A stretch of 64,000 nucleotides of DNA from an uncultured Prevotellaceae bacterium (GTDB lineage: Bacteria > Bacteroidota > Bacteroidia > Bacteroidales > Bacteroidaceae), in the NCBI GenBank assembly GCA_947166305.1, contig CAMVDV010000004.1, forward strand, positions 1-64,000, given 5' to 3'. This document shows, one piece after another, positions 42,065 to 51,506 of this stretch; within the stretch, counting starts at the first letter, position 1; the number at the start of each line of letters is the position of its first letter. A program made the translations under genes and the position numbers. The notes under the pieces are model-generated. The model was not told the DNA's origin, did no database searches, and saw only the letters and a list, made by a program, of their open reading frames with translations.

Positions 42065-44035
42065 TCAGAGCTTCACCCTTGCCTGGAAGGACAAATCATG
42101 CTTCCATGGACTGAGGATTTGCTGCAGGCCTGTGCCTTGTACGGTGCGGTCGAAGTAGCGGAGGAGGCTGTAGCGCATCTCGAGCATCCAGCGGCCGTCC
42201 TTGCTTTTCCAGCGCCCCGTGAGCACTCCGAGCAGGCCGTGGCCGAAGTAGGAGGCGGCGGAGAACATACTATAGAGAGCCGGCGAGTGGAGATAGATGC
42301 GGCTCAGATAGTCGTCGGAGCGGAAGTACCCGAGTTGCGCCTTGAACGTCAGGTCAGGCCTCGGCACGGAGAGGTCGGCCCTCTGGCTCAGCATGAAGCC
42401 GTGGCTCCCCAGCACATGATGGGAGGATGCCGTGGTCTGCAGGCGCAGACGGCGCGTCGGCTCCCACGTCCATTGCAGCTTCGTGCGGTGGTGAGGCTCC
42501 ATCTGGTCGGCATTTTCCTTGCGCTTGAGCTGATAGCGGGCCAAGAGTGTGTGCCGCCGCGACACGCCGTAGCTGGCCTGGAGGAAGAAGTCCTGGCCAG
42601 TGCTGCTGTGCGTCATGCGGTAGCGCGGCCAAGGGTGATGGAAGAAATCGACGTAGGCGATCACCTGCAGGCTGGGCAATGGTTCCGCCTGAAGGTGAAG
42701 GAGAACGCCGCTTTCGTTCTGAGGATTGCTGTTCTCGGCCAACGAACTTCCATAGAACGAATGGTACTGATAGGCATAGAAGCGCTGCAGGGCGGAAAGG
42801 ATGTAGTTCCGCGTGATGACCCACGACGCACGGTTGATGGTCGCCCAGCCGCCGCCGGCAGTGCTATAGGCGGTCTCTCCGGCCAGGGAGAGGCGGTAGC
42901 GCGTGTAGCCATAGTGCACGCCGACGGTGCCGAACGAACGCCCCCTAGGATAGATGGCCCTGTACTGCTGAGTGCCAGGGTTGAGGGTGCGGCTGAACAT
43001 CGTCCAGTATCCCGTGGCACCAAGCTGTAGTCCCTTGTTCTGCCACTGTACGTTTCCGCCCACCACGGTGTTCCCCACGTTCCGCCGTCGCGTCCATTCC
43101 GACTCCGTTCGGTGGTAGCCGTCGGTGCGCAACGTCTGCACTTCGCCCGCACTCGTCAGTGTGGCATCGCGCTTACGGTAGGAGCCGAAGGCACTCAGCC
43201 TGAGCCGTTTTGCCAGACGGAGCGTGACGGCCGCGCCACGGAGGAACGCCGTCTCGTCCATACCCGTCATGGGTCGGATGCCCCCCTGCGTTTTCATAGG
43301 CGGCGCACTCTTGCTATTCCAAGTGCTACCCCCGAGCACCAAGCCCTCGCCGAACCCGATGCGATAGTCGCCCACCACTGCCTTGTCCACGATACCCACG
43401 TCCTTCAGCATGGCATACGCCCCGTAGCTGTCGTAGTAACGCTCGCCCGCGTCCTTCTCCACTCGTAGCCCTGCCTGGAAATGACGGCTGCCAGCCAGAG
43501 TGTAACGGAAGCGGTGGCTGAGCGCATCGCCACGGTATCCGTCGGCCTGCTGCTGTCCCTTCCTATAATATAAGGGCACGTCGAGGCGCGTAGAGAAGTC
43601 GTGTCTGAGGTGACGGAACAGGCGTTTGCTGTCCTCGTCCGGCACCGTTTCGGCATACACGAAGAGCGAAAGGCGGCGGCGCGTCACGTCGTCGATGAGC
43701 GGAACCAGTCGGAGTTCGGCCAACGTCCGCAGCTGTCCGTGCAGATAGATATAGGCGTGAATCTGCTCAACCTGTGCTTCGGAAAGAAACGGCAACTGCA
43801 GAAAGTCCTCCACCGTTGCCGTGTTGATGTTCATGGGGTGTTCGGAAAGTTCCTTCAGCTCCTGCAGATGCAGCTGAAGCTCCTCGTCCTCCGCCCGCTC
43901 CATGTCGCTCGTGTACTCCTCCACGAAGTCGTCCCATGAGCCAAGCCCCCTCCCGTCCTCCCCCACTTGGGAGGCGTTTTGTGCCATCGCCCCGCAGAGC
44001 GGCAGCAGCAACAGCAGGAGAAGAGACCGACGCAT
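42065..44035 (-). CDS. Helix-hairpin-helix outer-membrane protein
   Basis: 656 residues; signal peptide to about residue 19 (CGAMAQ). Residues ~65-130 are two ComEA-like helix-hairpin-helix units ('MNINTATVEDFLQLPFLSEAQVEQIHAYI', 'LRTLAELRLVPLIDDVTRRRLSLF'). The remaining ~500 residues are strand-rich with porin-like aromatic girdles and end in 'DLSFQARVKL', so a beta-barrel is likely. The family is widespread in Bacteroidales and usually annotated only as HhH-containing; one could think of DNA or protein docking at the cell surface, but nothing here shows it. 'QVGEDGRGLGSWDD' near the N-terminus is encoded by a CCCTCCC..GGGAGG repeat (43940-43975) of the intergenic kind. Confidence 0.75.
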   Translation of the reverse strand: MRRSLLLLLLLPLCGAMAQNASQVGEDGRGLGSWDDFVEEYTSDMERAEDEELQLHLQELKELSEHPMNINTATVEDFLQLPFLSEAQVEQIHAYIYLHGQLRTLAELRLVPLIDDVTRRRLSLFVYAETVPDEDSKRLFRHLRHDFSTRLDVPLYYRKGQQQADGYRGDALSHRFRYTLAGSRHFQAGLRVEKDAGERYYDSYGAYAMLKDVGIVDKAVVGDYRIGFGEGLVLGGSTWNSKSAPPMKTQGGIRPMTGMDETAFLRGAAVTLRLAKRLRLSAFGSYRKRDATLTSAGEVQTLRTDGYHRTESEWTRRRNVGNTVVGGNVQWQNKGLQLGATGYWTMFSRTLNPGTQQYRAIYPRGRSFGTVGVHYGYTRYRLSLAGETAYSTAGGGWATINRASWVITRNYILSALQRFYAYQYHSFYGSSLAENSNPQNESGVLLHLQAEPLPSLQVIAYVDFFHHPWPRYRMTHSSTGQDFFLQASYGVSRRHTLLARYQLKRKENADQMEPHHRTKLQWTWEPTRRLRLQTTASSHHVLGSHGFMLSQRADLSVPRPDLTFKAQLGYFRSDDYLSRIYLHSPALYSMFSAASYFGHGLLGVLTGRWKSKDGRWMLEMRYSLLRYFDRTVQGTGLQQILSPWKHDLSFQARVKL

Positions 44036-44118
44036 GGCTATACTTTTTATATTATCTCACCACGAATTTCACCAATTTCACGAACCGTTCAAGGGCGCAG
44101 CCTGTTCGTTTAATCCGT

Positions 44119-46779
44119 TCAATTCGTGGTAAAATACAATCCTTTCAGTTCGTCTAATTCGAAGTTGGCGTTCTTTTTGGCAGACATCGGGCGCTTGATG
44201 GTATAGGTACCGGCCGTGTATTCCTTCGAAAACGCCTCGCCTGGGAGGGTGACGGAGGCTGTGGCACCTTTCGGAATGGTGAACGTCCAGATCCATTTAT
44301 CGCCTTTGTAGCGCCAAGAACTCTTGATGAGACCGGCTGCCGACCTGTACTCTGCCTTGACATATCCCAGCCTCTTGTCGGGCACAGGGCGCATGATGAT
44401 ATGCCGGAAGCCGGGCTCCTTCGGGTCGGAAGCAATGCCGGCAGCGGTCTCCCAAAGCCATTCGCAGACGCAACCATAAGCATAATGATTGAAACTATTC
44501 ATGCCTCGCGGGCCCATACCCTTGTCCACGGTGTACGAATTCCAACGCTCCCAGATGGTGGTTGCCCCGTTGTCCACGGAATAAAGCCACGACGGGTTCT
44601 TGTGCTGGAAGAGGAGTTCGTAGGCAATGTCCTGCATGTTGTTCTCGGTGAGGGTCTGCATGAGGATGCTCGTCCCGAGGAAACCTGTCTGGAGGCAATT
44701 GTCGTGTTCCTCGAAATTCTTGCGGAGGCGGGTCAGCATGACGTTCTTTGCCGAGCCTTGGAGCAGGTTGTTCTTCAGCGCAAAGAGTGCCGGAGTCTGC
44801 ATCGTGTTGAGGATTTCGAGCTTGAATGTGCCGTCGTTGTTGAGGAAATTCTGCCGGATGTAGTCCTTCGCCTCAGCCTGCATCTTCTCGTAGGGCTTGC
44901 TGTCTCGGCCCGAAGCCTTCGCCATGTCGGCCATCATGCCAGCGTCTATTGCCCAGTACGAAGCGCTCAGATAGTTCCAATAGACAATCGTTTCGGGCTT
45001 CGGCCTGCCGTTTTCGAAGCCACGACCGCTACAACTTTCCAAGGATTCATAGCTCAACCAGTCCGCCCACTGGTAGTTTCCGTTCTCTCCCAGCATGACG
45101 TTATGGTCATACTTCGTCTCGTAGATGTGGTCCATGAAGCGGTCCATCGCCTCCCAGTTCTCGTCGATGATGGTGTTATCGCCAAACTGTTTCCACACCG
45201 TCCAAGGGACTATGATGCCGGCATCTGCCCATCCCAGGCGCATCATGTCGCCGTTTCCTTTGCCATCGCCAGCCCCATATTGCGCGAGAGGCGCGACGCC
45301 CGGGAAAGCACCTGTCGGCGACTGCGTGTCTCTCATGTCCCTCATCCACTTATGGAAGAAGCGGTCTGTGTTGGCGAAGAACGTGCCGGTCTCTGTGAAG
45401 ACCTGTGTGTCGGCCGTCCAACCCAGGCGTTCATTGCGCTGGGGGCAGTCGGTGGTGACGGAAAGGTAGTTGGATCGTTGTCCCCAGAGCGTGTTGGAGA
45501 TGAGCTTGTTGATGTCGTCGTTGCCCGTAAGGATAGTGCCTGTCTCCATTTCCTCTGTGATGGAGGAGACGGGAACGGACTGGATGCTGCGTATCGTGAC
45601 GTCGTCTGTGGCCGATATGGACACATAGCGATAGCCGAAGAAGGTGCTTCTTGGGGTGAACTTGACGTAGCCTTTGTTCTGGGAGAACGTGTATCGGAGT
45701 ATCATTCCCGTGTCGGGTATGCGGAGATTCAAGCGGTGTGTGCTGCCTTCCGGCCCGTCCATGCCGCGACTCTTGGCGCCGTTTCCGTCATTAAGAAGCT
45801 CGGATGGCAGGCAAGTAAGCACGGTGCCTTCGCTGGCTTTGAACTCGAAGGCGGGCACAGCGGAAGCGTTTTGTCCGAAATCGACCACGAGTGTCTCGCC
45901 CTTGCGGACGGTGATGTTGCGTCCCGAGGGGAACTCCTGGACGATGCAGACCGTGCCGTACTGGTCGTCGGTCTGGCCTGTGGTGCCTTTCCAGGTGTAG
46001 GCTCTGACGGGAGAGAGCGTGAGGTCGTGGCGAAGATAAATCTCGGCTCCGTCGGTAGCCCAAACCTTTCCGGGGAATTCCTCATTGATTTCCGGGGCGG
46101 AAAAGCCTGCCGCGTTCGCCCAACCCTCGGGCTGTCGGGCATCGAAGTCCTCGCCGTCGAAGATGGCGGCGTGTGTGACGCGACCTGCAACGCCAGCCTT
46201 CCAGTCCTTCAAGTTTGTGGGGAAATGCTCCTCGGAGCCGTCGATGTAGGTCAACGAGAGCACGCCTCGGAAGGCAACTTTCTTGCCTATCATGCCTTGA
46301 TGCCCCCCGGGAGTGATGATTTTGTCTGCCCACCATCCGGGTACAACCTGCACGGCGAGCTGGTTTTCCTGTCCCGCGCCACGGTTGAAGGCCTTCGTGA
46401 TATCGTAAGTGAAACTGTACTTCGTCTTCTCGAAGTGTGTGAAGCCGGGCTTCAGGACCTCGTTTCCCACCAATTGTCCATTGATGTAAAGCTCGTAGGT
46501 GCCCAGGGCTGTGGTCTTCCAGACAGCCCTCAGGACCTTCTTAGCATTGCGGGGTGTGCTAACGAACCAGCTTGCTCCGTCGGCAGCCCTGCTGCCATCC
46601 TTCACTTCGCCCGTGACGACCTGGGCATCGCGGGCGCTTATCCAGACTGATTCCTGCCAGGGTTTGACCAGATGATACTCGACGAGTTCGCCGACGGTCT
46701 GCTGTGCGCCGGCAGCAAGGGCCGCCCACATCATGCCTCCGAAAAGGGAGACTCTCAGAAACTTCTGTGTCTTGTTCAT
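44119..46779 (-). CDS. GH78 alpha-L-rhamnosidase
   Basis: 886 residues; signal peptide to about residue 25 (AAGAQ). The N-terminal part has the GH78 sugar-binding jelly roll ('KVLRAVWKTTALGTYELYINGQLVG', 'PGFTHFEKTKYSFTYDIT', 'GWWADKI'). The catalytic (alpha/alpha)6 barrel has the signature 'TTDCPQRNERLGWTADTQVF' at about residues 440-459, with the general acid Glu in RNERLGW, and 'NGATTIWERWNSYT' further on. It cleaves terminal alpha-L-rhamnose from pectic or other glycans; with the GH115 enzyme it points to plant cell-wall use. The last ~12 residues ('LDELKGLYFTTN') are read from an ACGAATT/ACGGATT intergenic module at 44119-44160. Confidence 0.93.
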   Translation of the reverse strand: MNKTQKFLRVSLFGGMMWAALAAGAQQTVGELVEYHLVKPWQESVWISARDAQVVTGEVKDGSRAADGASWFVSTPRNAKKVLRAVWKTTALGTYELYINGQLVGNEVLKPGFTHFEKTKYSFTYDITKAFNRGAGQENQLAVQVVPGWWADKIITPGGHQGMIGKKVAFRGVLSLTYIDGSEEHFPTNLKDWKAGVAGRVTHAAIFDGEDFDARQPEGWANAAGFSAPEINEEFPGKVWATDGAEIYLRHDLTLSPVRAYTWKGTTGQTDDQYGTVCIVQEFPSGRNITVRKGETLVVDFGQNASAVPAFEFKASEGTVLTCLPSELLNDGNGAKSRGMDGPEGSTHRLNLRIPDTGMILRYTFSQNKGYVKFTPRSTFFGYRYVSISATDDVTIRSIQSVPVSSITEEMETGTILTGNDDINKLISNTLWGQRSNYLSVTTDCPQRNERLGWTADTQVFTETGTFFANTDRFFHKWMRDMRDTQSPTGAFPGVAPLAQYGAGDGKGNGDMMRLGWADAGIIVPWTVWKQFGDNTIIDENWEAMDRFMDHIYETKYDHNVMLGENGNYQWADWLSYESLESCSGRGFENGRPKPETIVYWNYLSASYWAIDAGMMADMAKASGRDSKPYEKMQAEAKDYIRQNFLNNDGTFKLEILNTMQTPALFALKNNLLQGSAKNVMLTRLRKNFEEHDNCLQTGFLGTSILMQTLTENNMQDIAYELLFQHKNPSWLYSVDNGATTIWERWNSYTVDKGMGPRGMNSFNHYAYGCVCEWLWETAAGIASDPKEPGFRHIIMRPVPDKRLGYVKAEYRSAAGLIKSSWRYKGDKWIWTFTIPKGATASVTLPGEAFSKEYTAGTYTIKRPMSAKKNANFELDELKGLYFTTN

Positions 46780-46884
46780 TGTTATTTATCGTTTGGTTTT
46801 GCATTTATCTTGAGGACAAAGGACGCGCTTTTTATCATTACATGAGATAAAGAACTGCCTTTTCTATGTAACTATTTGGCACGG

Positions 46885-47397
46885 CTATGCTTTCCCCTCT
46901 CCCTCCGATGCCCTGCGGCCGGCCATGTATTCGGCAAAGACGCGGGCTGCGCTCTCCACCTTGCGGGCACAAGGGCGGACACGGTAGTACTCGGCGTTGC
47001 GCTCGGCAGGCTTTGAGGTGTCGGTCTCCGCTTTGACGCCGTTCATTTGGAGCAGTTCGGCACAGATAATGCTGCCGTTCTGCTGACGGAACGCCTCGAG
47101 GAGTTCCCTGGTGAGCTGGTAGCAAGCGGCCTTACCCTCGCGGTCTTCGCCCCGCGTCTGCCCGCGCTCCAGACCGGCAAGCAGCACGAGGGCCGAGCAC
47201 GCGCCGCACATCATGCGCATCCGTCCCACGCCCCCACCGAAGCCGGCACTCAGCCTGAGCGCCATATCCCCGTCGAGTCCGTAGAGGTCGGCAAAGGCGC
47301 AGAAGACGCTCTGGCAGCAGCCGTAGCCCTCCATGAACAGCTCCACAGCCCGCTGCACGCGGTCGTCATCGCTCATTTCGCACTTCGCAATCATCAT
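46885..47397 (-). CDS. C_GCAxxG_C_C family protein
   Basis: 170 residues. 'GYGCCQSVFCAFADLYGL' followed by 'GFGGGVGRMRMMCGACSALVLLAGL' and later 'CYQLTRELLEAFRQQNGSIICAELL' and 'RPCARKVESAARVFAEYM' give the Cys pattern of the C_GCAxxG_C_C family, thought to bind a redox cofactor or metal. An alternative start is the Met at residue 8. The function of the family is not established beyond links to redox metabolism. A TAACTTTG box 100 bp upstream is the likely promoter. Confidence 0.85.
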   Translation of the reverse strand: MMIAKCEMSDDDRVQRAVELFMEGYGCCQSVFCAFADLYGLDGDMALRLSAGFGGGVGRMRMMCGACSALVLLAGLERGQTRGEDREGKAACYQLTRELLEAFRQQNGSIICAELLQMNGVKAETDTSKPAERNAEYYRVRPCARKVESAARVFAEYMAGRRASEGEGKA

Positions 47398-47497
47398 ATT
47401 AAGGTTAAAAATTAAAAGGTTAAAGTGTTAAAATGTTATCTGCAGCACGTCGCATTTCTCATCTCCCTGCGGACTTGCTCCCCGACCTGCTGCCTTG

Positions 47498-47505
47498 CAA
47501 AGTTA
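47498..47505 (-). promoter_or_regulatory. -7 box for the C_GCAxxG_C_C gene
   Basis: The minus strand reads TAACTTTG, 100 bp upstream of the start; no clear -33 box is seen. Confidence 0.45.
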
Positions 47506-47544
47506 CAAAATACTGAGGAGACGACAAAACAAAACGGCACTTTT

Positions 47545-48225
47545 CAACTGCGAATTGCACGGATTGGACGGATACGCCACGATTTCTTCTACCACGAATT
47601 ACACGAATTGCACGAATTAACTATTGAATTATAAACAACGGATTGAACGGATTAAACGGATACTCCATGATATTTTCCACCACGAATTGCACGAATTGCA
47701 CGAATTAACTATTGAATTATAAACAACGGATTGAACGGATTATACGGATTATACAGATATTTTTTAACCACGAATTACACGAATTGCACGAATTAAGACG
47801 GCTGATTGTTCTTTCATCGAAGTCTGTGAAGGTCGTTTTTCGCTGTCGTTCTGCCGGATTTGCCGCACGGCGATGCCACACACTGCACAGGGTATCCTTT
47901 GCTTCATCATGATGCAGCAATTGCTTATACATGATGCAGCAATTGCTTCATGATGATAAAGCAACAAGAACCCTGTACCGTTCTACACGACACCAACATG
48001 GGAAAACACAAACAGTACACGGATTTTTCCACAACGGATTACACGGATTTCACGGATACGACACGATTTTTTCCACCACGAATTGCACGAATTACACGAA
48101 TTAAATCGTGAAAATCCGTTTAATCCGTTCAATCCGTTGTGAGAAATTCCGCGTAAAATTCGTGCAATTCGTGCAATTCGTGGTTAAAAGAATCGTGGAG
48201 TATTCGTGAAATTCGTGTAATCCTG
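47545..48225. repeat. ACGAATT/ACGGATT repeat field, with an 88-bp tandem
   Basis: No gene is seen. CTATTGAATTATAAACAACG starts at 47621 and 47709, an 88-bp period identical to that of the tandem at 19454, although the spacer sequence differs. Further CACGAATT and ACGGATT blocks face each other in inverted orientation at about 48055-48180. A short direct repeat ATGATGCAGCAATTGCTT occurs at about 47910 and 47932. Confidence 0.8.
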
Positions 48226-49614
48226 TCACGGTTGGCGCGGGAGGAGTTCGCCCGCGTCGTTCGTGGTGAAGTGGGTATTGGCAGGGTCGAGGCGGACATG
48301 TCTGAGGCGAGGGCATTCCTTGAAAACGTCCTTGCCGAAGCTCTCGAGCGAGGCGGGCAGGTTCACGGAGTAGAGGTGCTGGCAGTAAGAGAAGGCATAG
48401 TTGCCCACTCGTTGCACCCCTTCGGGCAGGGTGACGCTGAGCAGGGCCTCGCACGAAGTGAAGGCATTGTGCCCGACGTAGGTCACGCTCGCCGGAAGGC
48501 TCACCGTGAGCAGGTTCGTGCAACCGCTAAACGTGCCGTTCGACACGGTCTGCAGGCCGTCGTGGAAGCAGACGCGGCCGAGGTTCCTGCAGCGTCCGAA
48601 GGCAAAGTCGCCGGTGCGTCGGAGAGTGCGGGGCGCCACGACGTGGGAGAGGTAGGTACATTCGTAGAACGCCGAGTCGGGAAGTTCCTCCAGCGCCACG
48701 TCCTCCATGTCGACGGTGCGCAGCAAGCCGTCGCGCATCATGTGGCGCAGCGTGGCGAAGTCGCGGCCGTCCATCCTGCCGCTCAGGCGGATGTGGCGCG
48801 TCGTGAGCCGTTCCTCTTCGGAGAGAAGCGTGCCGAGCGTGCCGGCCTCGCTGAGGCTGACGTCTTTCGTCGAAGGGCGATAGGTGCTGTCTGCCACGTC
48901 GATGAGCAACCATTGCTGCTGGCTGTAGCCCGCCAGGTCGTCGAGTTCATAGTATCCATCGCGGTGGCCCGCCCAGCCCATGTTCACGTGTACCTTCCTC
49001 TTCCTGCACCCGTCGATGATGAAGAGGTGGCCGTTCTTCTCCTTCTCGCTGTAGCCTCGGTAGAGAACGGGACGGCCTGCCTTCAGTTCGGCGAAGATGA
49101 GCTGGCGGAAGAGGCTGTCGCGGCGGGGCGTGGAGAAGTCGGCGCGCTCGTAGATGCACATGAAGTCGCTGTAACTCATGAGCCGTTTCATCGCACCCAT
49201 CATGCGGGAAAGGGATGTTCCGCTCGCCTTCTCGCCATAATCCGTGAGCGCCGACACGCCGCAGTCGCTGATGAGTTTGGCCACAGCCACCAGCTCTTCC
49301 TTCCGCAGCCCGGGCGACAATGACGGATACATCAGCCCCCATTCGTACTGGTACGTTCCGTCTGGGCTCCCGGCGGGGTAGTGATGATAGTTCACCACCT
49401 GCGCCATTGCCACAGGCCCGCAGCCTGCCGGCATACTGACGGCCGTCCCGTCCGGTCTCTCCGTCTTGGGGCAAAGCAGGTTGAACGGGTGATGCTGCCC
49501 CCAACGCGTCAGGATGAGCGGCCTGATGTCCTCGGGAAAGTCCTGTGCCCGCAAAGGATGCATCAGGCAAGGACTGAGCAATAGCAGCAACAGGGAAAGG
49601 AAATAATACTTCAT
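48226..49614 (-). CDS. C10 (streptopain-like) cysteine protease with leucine-rich repeats
   Basis: 462 residues; signal peptide to about residue 23 (PLRAQ). Catalytic domain ~30-235: 'MPAGCGPVAMAQVVNYHHYP' with Cys65, 'GYSEKEKNGHLFIIDGC' with His196, and 'HVNMGWAGHRDGYY' with Asn211/Trp214, as in SpeB and interpain. SpeB-type zymogens have a propeptide of over 100 residues, but here the mature-type sequence starts right after the signal peptide. Residues ~250-300 ('VSLSEAGTLGTLLSEEE') form a linker domain, and ~300-445 are BspA-like LRR_5 repeats ('LPDSAFYECTYLSHVVAP', 'NAFTSCEALLSVTLPEG'). It is probably a secreted protease aimed by its LRR part. It is the last gene of the minus-strand cluster coming from 60 kb. 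Confidence 0.88.
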   Translation of the reverse strand: MKYYFLSLLLLLLSPCLMHPLRAQDFPEDIRPLILTRWGQHHPFNLLCPKTERPDGTAVSMPAGCGPVAMAQVVNYHHYPAGSPDGTYQYEWGLMYPSLSPGLRKEELVAVAKLISDCGVSALTDYGEKASGTSLSRMMGAMKRLMSYSDFMCIYERADFSTPRRDSLFRQLIFAELKAGRPVLYRGYSEKEKNGHLFIIDGCRKRKVHVNMGWAGHRDGYYELDDLAGYSQQQWLLIDVADSTYRPSTKDVSLSEAGTLGTLLSEEERLTTRHIRLSGRMDGRDFATLRHMMRDGLLRTVDMEDVALEELPDSAFYECTYLSHVVAPRTLRRTGDFAFGRCRNLGRVCFHDGLQTVSNGTFSGCTNLLTVSLPASVTYVGHNAFTSCEALLSVTLPEGVQRVGNYAFSYCQHLYSVNLPASLESFGKDVFKECPRLRHVRLDPANTHFTTNDAGELLPRQP

Positions 49615-49626
49615 CGGCGTGTCCTT

Positions 49627-50433
49627 CTATAGATTAACCTTCTGCACTATGGCCTTCATCTGCATGTCTTCCTTATGGCCGTCAATGCTGATGCGACCGA
49701 CGACCGGCAGCCCTTTTTCTCTGACGTAAAGGATTTCGTAGCCCAGGTCGGTGATATACTTGAGGGACGGCAGGTGTGCTTCGCCCCTGAACTGTCGGAT
49801 GGCGAGGGAACGGCAGTCGAAGTAGGCCGTGCCGGCGATGTGTCCTTGGTAACGTTCCCAGTCGAAATCGTCGCGCTGCCTCTCTTTCCAAGAGAAACGG
49901 AAGCGCAGCACCGTCCGTCCCCTCGCGTCGGCAATGCTGTCGGCCGTGACATCGTAGTAGCGCAACGTTTCCTTGGCATTCACGAGCGGCGAGATGGCTT
50001 TGCTGTAGCTGTGGTTTGCCTTGTGTGCATGAACAGGGCTCAACGTGGCAAACTGGAGGAGATGACTCTTGATTAAGCCCGTGTCCTGCTGAGCCAGCTC
50101 GTATGTTCCCGAATAAGAGAACTTCTCTACTTCCACTTTTCCGAGGCCTACACCTGCCTCTGCCTTAAGGAGCAGGCTGGCAGAAAACGGAAGTAAGTAG
50201 TCTTGATTGAAGGTTGCATCCACTTTGTATCGCCCCGTTTCGTACTTCTTCTCTGCATCTTGTCCGAGCCGCATGATGATGAGCCTCAGCAACCTCTCGG
50301 GTTTCCGTATGCGTTTAACGGTGAGCGCGCTGACACTGTCCTCCATCTCATGGAAGAACACAGAGTCCGAAGGCTCTTGCCCGAAAGCCTGAGCAGCCAA
50401 GAGCAGCAGTAGTGCAGACAAAAACTTCTTCAT
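49627..50433 (-). CDS. Secreted 'HEMEDSVSA' family protein (paralog 1)
   Basis: 268 residues; signal peptide to about residue 18 (QAFGQ). 'PSDSVFFHEMEDSVSAL' then 'RKPERLLRLII' open the family. Later hallmarks are 'YDVTADSIADARGRTVLRFRFSW', 'GTAYFDCRSLAIRQFRG' and 'YEILYVREKGLPVVGRISIDGH'. I do not recognise a named family; the strand-rich pattern suggests a periplasmic or surface beta protein. The gene is 12 bp upstream of the C10 protease gene and the start lies only 7 nt after a TAACTTTG box. A remnant of a KGSRKNPYT-type gene precedes it. Confidence 0.7.
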   Translation of the reverse strand: MKKFLSALLLLLAAQAFGQEPSDSVFFHEMEDSVSALTVKRIRKPERLLRLIIMRLGQDAEKKYETGRYKVDATFNQDYLLPFSASLLLKAEAGVGLGKVEVEKFSYSGTYELAQQDTGLIKSHLLQFATLSPVHAHKANHSYSKAISPLVNAKETLRYYDVTADSIADARGRTVLRFRFSWKERQRDDFDWERYQGHIAGTAYFDCRSLAIRQFRGEAHLPSLKYITDLGYEILYVREKGLPVVGRISIDGHKEDMQMKAIVQKVNL

Positions 50434-50440
50434 GACGGGG

Positions 50441-50448
50441 CAAAGTTA
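50441..50448 (-). promoter_or_regulatory. -7 box directly before paralog 1
   Basis: The minus strand reads TAACTTTG, then 7 nt, then ATG, which would give a leaderless or very short-leader mRNA. The same layout with the same flanks precedes the paralog starting at 54611. Confidence 0.5.
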
Positions 50449-50476
50449 TGAATAATTTCTTTACAATGGTGCAACT

Positions 50477-50516
50477 TTAGTAGAGAAATTCTCCAGAAAA
50501 GCTAAAACTTCCGCCG
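50477..50516 (-). pseudogene. C-terminal remnant of a KGSRKNPYT-family gene
   Basis: Read on the minus strand: GGCGGAAGTTTTAGC, then TTTTCTGGAGAATTTCTC, TAC, TAA, i.e. G-S-F-S-F-S-G-E-F-L-Y-stop. It corresponds to the end of the KGSRKNPYT pseudogene (SGTFTIPGEFRY-stop), and the following ~50 bp to the next gene is also shared. The upstream part of the gene is missing. Confidence 0.55.
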
Positions 50517-50560
50517 TGCCAAGGATATTGCCACCCACGGACTGCGCCCTGACACGCCCG

Positions 50561-51388
50561 TCAGGGCAGCCGCTTGATTATATATGTCGTAGTTAATTGG
50601 TTGTCAACAAATATGCTGTCTTCTATCTGTCTGACAACATTCCTGCCGTCGGTCTCTTCGAAATCCATCTGATAGCGCTCCAGATGTGTATGGGAGAGAG
50701 GCTTTTTCGCCTGTCTCATCATGCTGTCAAAGGATGTGGCCGAAATCTTGTCTGTCTTGATTTGCTTCAGGCGGAGTGTCTTTATGTCGAAATACGCTGT
50801 GCCCATGAATCTCGAATCAAAGCCATACCAATCGTAATTCCTCGGAGAGAAATCGACACGATAGACTCCTCTGCCCGATTCGTCGCTGATGCGATAAACT
50901 TTCACCCGGTGCAGACGCATCAGACGCTCAAAACTCTGAGGAAGAGTCTCATCATTCATGCATTCCTTCTGCACCATCCCCAGCATATAGGCTCCCTCAA
51001 GATTAAAATCCCTCATGGCGTAACATACTCTGGCCGTGTCGTAGTAGTTTCTCAAGATGGGAGTTCCTTCATAGTGAAACTCCTCCGGCTCTCCAGTCGC
51101 CTTAATCCTGATGTTTGCCTTGGCATGAAATTCGCATCTGCAAGTTCTCTGGTGCAAGCCTGTGGCCTTTTCCTCCACCTGATACTTGCAGACCAGTGGC
51201 TTTTGCTGCGAATCGCGTATGACCTGCACTATGATACTGTCCAGCAATGCCTTCGGCTTCTTGATTCGGACAAAGGACATCGCGCTGACAGAGTCCTCCA
51301 TCTCATGGAAGAACACAGAGTCCGATGGCTCCTGCCCGTGGGAGAAAAGCGAAAGCAGAAAGAGGGAAAAGAGTAATGTCTGTTTCAT
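50561..51388 (-). CDS. Secreted 'HEMEDSVSA' family protein (paralog 2)
   Basis: 275 residues; signal peptide to about residue 18 (LFSHGQ). It opens 'PSDSVFFHEMEDSVSAMSF', then 'KPKALLDSIIVQVIRDSQQKP'. A Cys-containing stretch 'QRTCRCEFHAK' is unique to it. It shares 'YRISDESGRGVYRVDFSP' and 'GTAYFDIKTLRLKQIK' with the other paralogs. The first ~65 codons are about 93% identical in DNA to the truncated copy at 52467-52805. It has its own TAACTTTG box 30 bp upstream. Function unknown. Confidence 0.7.
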   Translation of the reverse strand: MKQTLLFSLFLLSLFSHGQEPSDSVFFHEMEDSVSAMSFVRIKKPKALLDSIIVQVIRDSQQKPLVCKYQVEEKATGLHQRTCRCEFHAKANIRIKATGEPEEFHYEGTPILRNYYDTARVCYAMRDFNLEGAYMLGMVQKECMNDETLPQSFERLMRLHRVKVYRISDESGRGVYRVDFSPRNYDWYGFDSRFMGTAYFDIKTLRLKQIKTDKISATSFDSMMRQAKKPLSHTHLERYQMDFEETDGRNVVRQIEDSIFVDNQLTTTYIIKRLP

Positions 51389-51417
51389 TTGGGGTGATAT
51401 TTATGTGTTGTGGATTA

Positions 51418-51425
51418 CAAAGTTA
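51418..51425 (-). promoter_or_regulatory. -7 box for paralog 2
   Basis: The minus strand reads TAACTTTG, 29 bp upstream of the ATG at 51388. Confidence 0.55.
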
Positions 51426-51506
51426 GCGAATAACCCTGTCGCTCCTGTTTCCATCACTGGAAAAGTTTGGAAAAATCATTTCATTCATGAGCCGTCCCAA
51501 AACTAT

